DNA of 64,000 nt, taken from Burkholderiales bacterium (lineage in GTDB: Bacteria > Pseudomonadota > Gammaproteobacteria > Burkholderiales > Burkholderiaceae_C). The position numbers and the translations under genes were made by a program. Under the pieces are notes generated by a model. It was given only the letters and a program-made list of their open reading frames with translations. It ran no database searches and was not told the origin of the DNA. Positions within the stretch are counted from its first letter, which is position 1. Each line of letters opens with the position of its first letter. Positions 8,817 through 15,873 of the stretch are shown here, piece by piece. The stretch spans positions 537,205 through 601,204 of the forward strand of contig JAECRL010000001.1 of assembly GCA_016000265.1 (NCBI GenBank). Direction: 5' to 3'.

Positions 8817-9560
8817 TTGAACAGGTTGAACCTGGGCCGCCGGCTGTTTGCGGCCATGTCTTTGTGCGCTTGCCTGGGGGTGACATCCGGCTTGCAAGGG
8901 TGCGCTTCCATGGGGGGGGCGGGCTCTGCCGAAGCGGCCCGACAAGCCACCCAGGAAAAGCTCGATGAAAACCTCGCCGCGGCTGACAAGGCGCTCAAGC
9001 AAGGGCAGACCGACCAGGCTTTTTCTCACCTGGACGCCGCGACGCGCGTCGACCCGTCCGCCAAGCAGCCCTGGCTGAAGAAGGCCCAGATCCACTTTGA
9101 AGCGCGCCAGTACGGCCAGGCCATCACCCAGGCTCAGGAAGTCATCCAGCGCGACGTCAACGACCTGACCGCACGCAGCATCCTGGCCGTCAGCGGCCTG
9201 CGGGTCAGCGCCCAGGCGCTGGATCACCTGCGCAAGGTCAACGAGGTCAGCGGCTCGACGCGCAGCGAGGCCGAGAGCGTCGCCCGGATCATCCACGAGG
9301 CCTTGGGCGAGCCCATCCTCATCGCGCCAACGGCCGTGGGCCCTGTTCAGCCAGCGACCGAAACGGCCCCGGTTCGCGCCCGCTCGGGACAACGTGCCGC
9401 CAGCCGGCCCGTGGTGCGCCCGCCCAGTGCGGGTGCGGCACCGACGGCCACTCCGGCGCCGCAGGCGGTCGCCCCCGTTCCTTCCAGCAAACCCACCCCA
9501 GCGGCGCGGCCTGTCCCGGCAGCCACAGGCCGCAACAACCCCTTCGGGGCTCTGCAGTAA
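8817..9560 (+). CDS. T6SS-associated TPR lipoprotein
   Basis: Predicted outer-membrane or periplasmic lipoprotein of 247 residues. The start is TTG at 8817 with AGGGAG seven bases upstream. The signal peptide ends in a lipobox LQGC (Cys29). Residues about 45-150 are helical repeats of TPR type (AAADKALKQGQTDQAFSHLD, then WLKKAQIHFEARQYGQAITQ). The last 70 residues are Ala/Pro/Thr-rich and probably disordered. It heads the plus-strand arm, 23 bases before tssB, which ties it to the secretion system. Similar lipoprotein genes accompany T6SS loci in other Burkholderiales. Its exact role is unknown to me, and a function in anchoring or assembly is inference. Confidence 0.8.
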   Translation: MNRLNLGRRLFAAMSLCACLGVTSGLQGCASMGGAGSAEAARQATQEKLDENLAAADKALKQGQTDQAFSHLDAATRVDPSAKQPWLKKAQIHFEARQYGQAITQAQEVIQRDVNDLTARSILAVSGLRVSAQALDHLRKVNEVSGSTRSEAESVARIIHEALGEPILIAPTAVGPVQPATETAPVRARSGQRAASRPVVRPPSAGAAPTATPAPQAVAPVPSSKPTPAARPVPAATGRNNPFGALQ

Positions 9561-9583
9561 ACCCGTTCATCAGGAGTCTGGTC

Positions 9584-10111
9584 ATGGCCAAAAAAGACAG
9601 TGTTCAACAGCGTCTGGGTCGCGTGCGTCCCCCGCGTGTGCAACTCACTTACGACGTCGAAGTCGGCGACGCCATCGAGCAAAAGGAAATCCCCTTTGTG
9701 GTCGGCGTGATGGGAGACTTCACCGGCCAGCCCGATGCGGACAACCCGCTGCCCAAGCTCAAGGACCGCAAGTTCGTTCAGGTCGACATGGACAACTTCG
9801 ACGAGGTCATGGCCGGCATGGCGCCGCGAGCCACCTACCGCGTGCCCAACAAGCTGTCTCCCGATGGCGGTGAGTTCGCTGTGAACCTGCAGTTCAACCA
9901 GATGGAGGACTTCCGTCCCGAGTCGGTGGTGCAGCAAGTCGAGCCCCTGCGCAAGTTGCTCGAGGCCCGCACCAAGCTTTCCGACCTGCGCAACAAGCTG
10001 GCCGGCAACGAGAAGCTGGAGGACGCGCTGGGTGAGGTGTTGAGCAACACCGAGCAGCGTCGCCGCCTCGAAGCCGAGGCTCAGGTCGCCGACGACCAAA
10101 CCAAGGAGTGA
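9584..10111 (+). CDS. tssB: T6SS contractile sheath small subunit TssB (VipA)
   Basis: Pairs with TssC to build the contractile sheath around the Hcp tube. It has 175 residues, the usual length, with the family start SVQQRLGRVRPPRVQLTYDVE, the GVMGDFTG segment and the FDEVMAGMAPR region. The ATG at 9584 follows AGGAG at the correct distance. tssC begins four bases after its stop, so the two subunits are coupled. Confidence 0.97.
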   Translation: MAKKDSVQQRLGRVRPPRVQLTYDVEVGDAIEQKEIPFVVGVMGDFTGQPDADNPLPKLKDRKFVQVDMDNFDEVMAGMAPRATYRVPNKLSPDGGEFAVNLQFNQMEDFRPESVVQQVEPLRKLLEARTKLSDLRNKLAGNEKLEDALGEVLSNTEQRRRLEAEAQVADDQTKE

Positions 10112-10115
10112 TGCC

Positions 10116-11606
10116 ATGAGCGCACAACTGCAAGCACAAGGCCTGGCCGCGGGCGCATCGTCCACAGACGGCCTGGGCCTCCTGGATGACATCGTCGCGC
10201 GCAGCAAGGTGGCCAAGACCGACGTCGAGCACGCCCGTGCCAAGGACATCATTGGCGAACTCGTGCGCGAGGTGATGGCGGGCACCGTCACGGTGTCGGA
10301 CAACCTCTCCGCCAGCATCGATGCCCGCATCGCCGACATCGACCGCCTGATCTCCGCCCAGCTGAGCGCGGTCATGCACGCCGAGGCCTTCCAGAAGCTG
10401 GAATCCACCTGGACCGGCCTGCAGTACCTCTGCAAGCAGACGTCCACCGGTGAGCGCCTGAAGATCAAGTTGCTCAACGCGACCAAGAAAGACATGGTCA
10501 AGGACTTCAAGACGGCCATCGACTTCGATCAGTCGACGCTGTTCAAGAAGGTCTACGAAGAAGAATTCGGCACCTTCGGTGGCGCCCCCTTCGGCGCCCT
10601 GATCGGTGACTACGAAATCGGCCGTGGTGCCGAAGACATGTATTTCGTGGAGCAGATGGCCCACGTGGCGGCCGCCGCCCATGCGCCTTTCATCTCCTCC
10701 GCGTCGTCCGAGCTCTTCGGTCTGGAGTCCTTCACCGAGCTGGGTCGCCCCCGCGACCTGGCCAAGGTGTTCGACACCGTCGATTACGCCAAGTGGAAGT
10801 CCTTCCGCGAGTCGGAAGACGCGCGCTACGTCGGCCTGACCGTGCCGCGCTTCCTGGGTCGACTGCCTTACGACCCCAAGGAAGGCACCAGCACCGAAGG
10901 ATTCAACTTCGTTGAAGAAGTCGACGGCAGCGACCACAGCCGCTACCTGTGGGTCAACACGGCCTACGCGATGGGCTCGCGCCTGACCGCCGCGTTCGAG
11001 CAGTACGGCTGGTGCGCGGCCATCCGTGGCGTCGAGGGCGGTGGCCTGGTCGAAGACCTGCCCACCCACACCTTCAAGACGGACGACGGCGAGATCGCGC
11101 TGAAGTGCCCGACCGAGGTCGCCATCACCGACCGCCGGGAGAAGGAACTCAGTGACCTGGGCTTCATCCCCCTGGTTCATTGCAAGAACACGGACTACGC
11201 CGCCTTCTTCGGCGCGCAGTCCACGCAGAAAGCTCGCAAGTACGACTCCGACGCGGCGAACGCCAACGCAGCCCTGTCGGCCCAGCTCCAGTACATGTTC
11301 GCGGTTTGCCGCATTGCGCACTACATGAAGTCGATGATGCGTGACAAGGTCGGCAGCTTCGCCAACACCCTGGACGTGGAGCGCTACCTGCACAACTGGC
11401 TGATGCAGTACGTGGTGGATGCCCAGGACGCCTCTCAGGAGGTTCGTGCGCAAAAGCCGCTGCGCGAAGCCAGTGTCGAAGTCAGCGAAGTCCCCGGTCG
11501 ACCGGGTTCGTATCGCGCCGTGGCATTCGTGCGGCCGCATTACCAACTCGACGAACTGTCGGTTTCGCTGCGACTGGTCGCCGAGTTGCCGCAAGGCTCG
11601 AAGTAA
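10116..11606 (+). CDS. tssC: T6SS contractile sheath large subunit TssC (VipB)
   Basis: Large sheath subunit, recycled by the TssH unfoldase after contraction. It has 496 residues. Landmarks are LESTWTGLQYLC, the GDYEIGRG segment, FRESEDARYVGLTVPRFLGR, and the C-terminal WLMQYV/RPGSYRAVAFVRPHYQLDEL region typical of the family. A ribosome-binding site AAGGAG lies inside the end of tssB. An in-frame ATG at 10116 is used; another frame's ATG at 10111 is not. Nothing looks truncated. Confidence 0.97.
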   Translation: MSAQLQAQGLAAGASSTDGLGLLDDIVARSKVAKTDVEHARAKDIIGELVREVMAGTVTVSDNLSASIDARIADIDRLISAQLSAVMHAEAFQKLESTWTGLQYLCKQTSTGERLKIKLLNATKKDMVKDFKTAIDFDQSTLFKKVYEEEFGTFGGAPFGALIGDYEIGRGAEDMYFVEQMAHVAAAAHAPFISSASSELFGLESFTELGRPRDLAKVFDTVDYAKWKSFRESEDARYVGLTVPRFLGRLPYDPKEGTSTEGFNFVEEVDGSDHSRYLWVNTAYAMGSRLTAAFEQYGWCAAIRGVEGGGLVEDLPTHTFKTDDGEIALKCPTEVAITDRREKELSDLGFIPLVHCKNTDYAAFFGAQSTQKARKYDSDAANANAALSAQLQYMFAVCRIAHYMKSMMRDKVGSFANTLDVERYLHNWLMQYVVDAQDASQEVRAQKPLREASVEVSEVPGRPGSYRAVAFVRPHYQLDELSVSLRLVAELPQGSK

Positions 11607-11674
11607 CCAGGTCAACCCGACCGTGCGCGGCTGCATGCGGCCGCGACGGATCATCAACACAGGAGTGAGTGAAC

Positions 11675-12211
11675 ATGAAAGACATCTACATCAAGTTCGG
11701 CAAACCGCTGAACGGCAAGGAAATCAAGGGCGAATCGCGTGACGCCGGCGCTGGTACCCAGCACGCAGCCCCCTGGTTCGAAGCCATCAGCTGGAGCCAC
11801 ATCATTCGCCAGCCGAAGTCGGCCACGGCGTCGACCGCCGGTGGTCACACCGCCGAGCGTTGCGAGCACGGTGAAATGATCTTCACCAAGGACCTGGACC
11901 TGGTCAGCCCGCAGCTGTGGGAAGCCTGCTCGGCCGGTACCTTGTACGACGACGTGGAAATCCACTTCATGCGAGCCAACGGCACCAACGACCGCGTGCT
12001 GTACCTCAAGATCCGCCTCAAGAAGGTGCTGATCTCGCAGGTGGTGCCGACCGTGGAATCCGAAGGCCTGCCGACCGAAACCTTCGGTCTGCGCTACTCC
12101 GCTGTCGAGTGGACCTACACCCAGCAGACGATGGACGGCAAGTCCAAGCCGGGTCAAGTGGCCTCCTGGAGTCTGGCGACCAACAAGGCCGCCTTCGACG
12201 CTCCGAACTGA
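11675..12211 (+). CDS. hcp: Hcp, T6SS inner tube protein (TssD)
   Basis: Forms hexameric rings that stack into the secreted tube and can carry effectors. It has 178 residues, starting MKDIYIKFGKPLNGKEIKGES. ATG 11675 lies nine bases after AGGAG and is preferred to the GTG two codons upstream. The CEHGEMIFTKDLD and LRYSAVEWTYTQQ segments are family hallmarks. It has no C-terminal toxin extension, so this is a structural Hcp. It is separated from tssE by 85 bases holding two hairpins, which could raise Hcp expression relative to downstream genes. Confidence 0.96.
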   Translation: MKDIYIKFGKPLNGKEIKGESRDAGAGTQHAAPWFEAISWSHIIRQPKSATASTAGGHTAERCEHGEMIFTKDLDLVSPQLWEACSAGTLYDDVEIHFMRANGTNDRVLYLKIRLKKVLISQVVPTVESEGLPTETFGLRYSAVEWTYTQQTMDGKSKPGQVASWSLATNKAAFDAPN

Positions 12212-12216
12212 TGATG

Positions 12217-12268
12217 GGCTGATTTTTCAGCCTGCATCCTGAGCGAGGCGGGGCCGGGTGCCCCGCCT
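12217..12268 (+). terminator. Two stem-loops between hcp and tssE (possible attenuator)
   Basis: The first hairpin is GGCTGA-TTTT-TCAGCC (12217-12232). The second is AGGCGGGG-loop-CCCCGCCT (12246-12268). The second has a strong eight-base GC stem but is followed by TCTACC rather than a T-run, so it is at best a partial terminator or an mRNA-stabilising structure at the hcp 3' end. Confidence 0.5.
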
Positions 12269-12296
12269 TCTACCTTGACAAGCACAAGCGCCCGAC

Positions 12297-12845
12297 ATGT
12301 CCTCCCCACCCCGCATCCGACGCGGCCTGCTTGATCGCTTGCTGGGCGTCGATGTCGATGTCCCCGAAGGCCTGATCCAGACCTGCACCATCGAGCAGTT
12401 GCGCGATGCCGTGGCCCGGGACCTGGAGCGGCTGCTCAACACGCGCTCGGCCTGGTTGTCGGACGCCATCGACGTGGGCCCGAACGTGCGCCGGTCGGTG
12501 GTCTGTTTCGGCGTGCCTGATTTCGCCGACCGGGTCATGGCCAGCTCGGAAGACCAGCGTTTCATCGCGCGCAGCCTGGCCGAGGCCATCGAGACCCACG
12601 AACCCCGGCTCAAACAAGTCAGCGTTGACTTTCAGCACGACGGCTCTGCTGGCGGCTCCTTGCAATTCACGATCCGGGCGACCTTGGTGGTGCGCCCGAG
12701 CCGCGAGAGCGTCAGCTTCGATGCGGTGCTCCTGCCTTCCGCCTCACGCTACCAGGTCACCCAGGCGCGCTTCGCCTCCGGTGTGCCGGCGGCGCGCAGC
12801 GCTGGCGCCTCCCCGATTTTCGCTTCAGGCCCGGATCGGCCCTGA
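12297..12845 (+). CDS. tssE: T6SS baseplate subunit TssE (gp25-like)
   Basis: Baseplate wedge component homologous to phage T4 gp25, which links the baseplate to the first sheath ring. It has 182 residues. Landmarks are the N-terminal GLLDRLLG, the RDLERLLNTR and VVCFGVPDF segments, and the HEPRLKQVSV motif that contains the gp25 EPRL signature. The C-terminal 30 or so residues are Ala/Ser-rich and beyond the core. tssF starts 17 bases downstream. Confidence 0.93.
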   Translation: MSSPPRIRRGLLDRLLGVDVDVPEGLIQTCTIEQLRDAVARDLERLLNTRSAWLSDAIDVGPNVRRSVVCFGVPDFADRVMASSEDQRFIARSLAEAIETHEPRLKQVSVDFQHDGSAGGSLQFTIRATLVVRPSRESVSFDAVLLPSASRYQVTQARFASGVPAARSAGASPIFASGPDRP

Positions 12846-12862
12846 GTCGCCCCCAGCAGTTC

Positions 12863-14779
12863 ATGGACGACCTCCTGCCCCACTACGAGCGCGAGCTGGC
12901 TTTCCTGCGCACCCGCGCGGCCGATTTCGCTCGCCAGTACCCCAAGATCGCGGGCCGCCTGCAACTCAGCGGCGACGTGGGCGACGACCCCCATGTCGAA
13001 CGCCTGATCGAAGCCTTCGCTCTGTTGTCGGCTCGCGTGCACAAGCGCCTGGACGACGACTTTCCGCTGTTCACCGAGTCGCTGATGGAGGTCTTGTACC
13101 CCCACTACCTGCGGCCCTTTCCGTCCTGCGCCATCGCCCGGTTCGACCTGGGCAGCCAGGCCAGCCAGATGAGTCAGGTGGTGACCGTGCCCCGGGGGAC
13201 GGTGCTCAACAGCCGCCCGGTCAAGGGCGTGACCTGCCGGTTTCGCACCACGGCCGACACCGCCTTGCTGCCCTTGGGCGTGGTCGAGGTGACGTACCGC
13301 AACGCCGTGAACGCCCCGCCGGGCACCCCCCTGCCCGCGGGCGTGACGTCGGTGTTGTCGATCACGCTGGAAAAGCGCGCGCCGCTGATGAGCTGGGCGA
13401 CTTTGCTGAGCCGGCCCCTGCGCGTGCACCTCGATGGCGAGGCCTCGCAGGTCAGCGTGCTGCGAGAGGCGCTGTGCCGCAAGGCCCGCTCGACCCTGTT
13501 TCAACACCAGGCCCATCATCCGTGGCAGGTCGGCGCGCGCGCCGGGGCCGTGCCCCAGGCCGTGGGCTTCTCCGATGACGAGGCCCTCATCGAGTGGGAC
13601 GAGCGCGCCCACCCCGCCTATCGCTTGTTGTCGGAGTACTTTGCTTTCCCCGACAAATTCAACTTCGTCGACCTGCCCGCGGCCTGGGCACTCAGTGGCG
13701 ACGCGGACCGCCCCGGCGGTGCGCCCGAGGGCGGTGGGGAGTCGCATCGACTGACCCTGCACGTCTTGTTCGAAGGCGTGCGTTCGGACTCCGACGAGTC
13801 CCGCTTGCTGGAAACGGTGGCGGCGCACAACATCGTGCTGGGCGCCGTGCCGGTCATCAACCTGTTTGCCCAGCCGGCCGACCCGATCCGTGTCACGCAC
13901 CGTCAGGCGGCTTACCCGGTGGTGGTGGACGGGCGCCGCGCACACGGCTACGAGGTCCACTCCCTGCAGCGCGTCTACCGCGTTCGCCAGTCCGCGCACG
14001 GTGAGGCCATCGACGAGGTTCGTCCCTTCTTTTCCTTGCAGCACGATGAGCTGCTGTCGGGGCTGGACGAGGCCGTCGAGCGCGACGACGGGGCTGCGTG
14101 CCTGGCTTATTGGCAACTCAGCCGCGATGAAGACCTCGCGGAGCGCAGCCCGGGACACGAGGTGTCGCTGACCTTGGTGGACGCCTCGCAGAACCCGATG
14201 GTGCCGGCGGTGGAGACGCTGTCGCTGGACGTGCTGGCCACCAACCGCGACCTGCCCAACCTGCTCGCCCCCGGCACCGTGGGGGGCGACCTGTTCATGG
14301 AGGGGGGCGGCCCGGCGCGCAGCATCGCCTTGCTGCGAAAACCCACGCGCAGCCACCGCATCGAGCGAGGGCGGGGCATGCTGTGGCGCCTGATCTCGCA
14401 GCTGTCGCTCAACCACCTGTCGCTCAGCGGTGGGGGCCTCGATGCGCTCAAGGAGTTGCTGCGCCTGTATGACCTGCCGCACAGCGTGAGCAACCGGCGC
14501 CAGGTGGACGCCTTGGTCGGCATCGACTTTCGAGCCGACACGGCCTGGGTGCCGGGCGAGCCGTTTGCCACCTTCGTGCGCGGTACCCAAGTGCGCTTGA
14601 CGGTGGATGAGGATGGCTTCGTCGGCTCGGGCCTGGGCTTGTTTGCCGCGGTCATGGACCACTTTTTCGGCTTGTACGTGCACGCCAACAGTTTTTCGCG
14701 CCTGACGGTGGTGTCGGCGCGCACGCAAGAGGAGCTCATCGCATGTCCGCCCCGGCATGGCGACCGCCCGCTGCTGTGA
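12863..14779 (+). CDS. tssF: T6SS baseplate subunit TssF
   Basis: Wedge subunit that forms the TssF2-TssG-TssE baseplate unit. The 638-residue product begins MDDLLPHYERELAFLRTRAADFA and contains IAGRLQLSGDVGDDPHVERLIEAFALL, given here as landmarks HVERLIEAFA and LYPHYLRPFPS. The C-terminal region includes LFAAVMDHFFGLYVHANSFS. Length and ends match the family. Its last 37 bases overlap the start of tssG in another frame, implying coupled translation. Confidence 0.95.
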   Translation: MDDLLPHYERELAFLRTRAADFARQYPKIAGRLQLSGDVGDDPHVERLIEAFALLSARVHKRLDDDFPLFTESLMEVLYPHYLRPFPSCAIARFDLGSQASQMSQVVTVPRGTVLNSRPVKGVTCRFRTTADTALLPLGVVEVTYRNAVNAPPGTPLPAGVTSVLSITLEKRAPLMSWATLLSRPLRVHLDGEASQVSVLREALCRKARSTLFQHQAHHPWQVGARAGAVPQAVGFSDDEALIEWDERAHPAYRLLSEYFAFPDKFNFVDLPAAWALSGDADRPGGAPEGGGESHRLTLHVLFEGVRSDSDESRLLETVAAHNIVLGAVPVINLFAQPADPIRVTHRQAAYPVVVDGRRAHGYEVHSLQRVYRVRQSAHGEAIDEVRPFFSLQHDELLSGLDEAVERDDGAACLAYWQLSRDEDLAERSPGHEVSLTLVDASQNPMVPAVETLSLDVLATNRDLPNLLAPGTVGGDLFMEGGGPARSIALLRKPTRSHRIERGRGMLWRLISQLSLNHLSLSGGGLDALKELLRLYDLPHSVSNRRQVDALVGIDFRADTAWVPGEPFATFVRGTQVRLTVDEDGFVGSGLGLFAAVMDHFFGLYVHANSFSRLTVVSARTQEELIACPPRHGDRPLL

Positions 14780-15822
14780 TCGACCAGCTCCTGCTGGCGC
14801 CCCAGGGCTTTGGTTTTTTCCAGGCCGTGCGCTTGCTCGACCGCTGGTTGGGCGAGGGCAGGGGGCCGGGGGCGGGCCTGGAGCGCGTGCAGTTCCGCAC
14901 CTCGATTTCCTTGAGCTTCCCGGCCAGCGAGATCGAGTCGCTGCACGCTCAATGGACCTCTCCCGAGGCGGTGAACCTGCCCTCTGAGGTGCTGCAGGTG
15001 GACCTGACCCCCGCCTGCATGGGGTTGCTGGGCGTCTCAGGCGCGCTGCCGCTGTTCTACACGGAGCTGCTGGCCCAGTCCGAGCTCAAGGGGCGGGACC
15101 GCTCGGCGCGCACCTTCCTGGAGGTGTTCAGCCACCGCTCTGTCACCCTGTTCTACCAGGCCTGGCGCAAGCATCGCCTGGCCATTCAGTACGAGTCCGA
15201 TCGGCAGCGTGCGTTCGCGCCCCAGGTGCTGGCCCTGGCTGGCCTGGGGCTCAAGGGCCTGCGGCATCGCCTGGGGGCGCAGCAGGGTGGGGTGGCCGAC
15301 GAGGGGCTGGCCTACTTCGCGGGCGCCTTGCAGCAGCGAACCTTGCCCGCCATGCAGTTGCAGAAATTGCTGCAACGCTACCTGGGCATGCCCGTGCAGG
15401 TGGAGCCGTTTGTCGGGCGTTGGTACCGCGTCCCCGAGGCGGGGAGAACCCACCTGGGCGCAACGGGTGGCCTCGGCGGTGGCGGGGTCCTGGGTCGAAC
15501 GGCCCTGGTGGGCGAGCGCGTCTGGCAACGCAACCTGCGCATGCGGCTGACCTTGGGTCCGCTGGAGTCCCGGCGTTTCCAGCGTTTCCTGCCCGGTGGG
15601 GCGGGCGCGCAAGCCCTGTCGCACTGGCTGGGTTTGTTGTATGGCCCCTCGCTGGAGTACGAAATCCGGCTGCTGTTGCGCCAGGACGAGGTTCAGCCCT
15701 GCACCTTGCGGTCCGACCGCGCGCCACATGGCGGGCGCCTGGGTTGGGACACCTTCATGCTCAGCCGTCCGGCGCAGGGCGACCGCGACGACGTCCGCTA
15801 CGACATCCAGGCCGCGGCCTGA
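14743..15822 (+). CDS. tssG: T6SS baseplate subunit TssG
   Basis: Clamp-like baseplate subunit that holds two TssF copies and contacts TssK. It has 359 residues. The start region includes PQGFGFFQAVRLLDRW. It also carries the VDLTPACMGLLGVSGALPLFYTE segment (landmark GLLGVSGALP) and the FSHRSVTLFYQAWRKHR stretch seen throughout the family. A Gly-rich loop near residues 240-252 is longer than usual. It starts inside tssF, and tssH follows after 51 bases. Confidence 0.94.
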   Translation: MSAPAWRPPAAVIDQLLLAPQGFGFFQAVRLLDRWLGEGRGPGAGLERVQFRTSISLSFPASEIESLHAQWTSPEAVNLPSEVLQVDLTPACMGLLGVSGALPLFYTELLAQSELKGRDRSARTFLEVFSHRSVTLFYQAWRKHRLAIQYESDRQRAFAPQVLALAGLGLKGLRHRLGAQQGGVADEGLAYFAGALQQRTLPAMQLQKLLQRYLGMPVQVEPFVGRWYRVPEAGRTHLGATGGLGGGGVLGRTALVGERVWQRNLRMRLTLGPLESRRFQRFLPGGAGAQALSHWLGLLYGPSLEYEIRLLLRQDEVQPCTLRSDRAPHGGRLGWDTFMLSRPAQGDRDDVRYDIQAAA

Positions 15823-15873
15823 CGACCTGGCTTTGTGATCCTTTTCAACCCGATTCGAACGCACCTTCCGACC

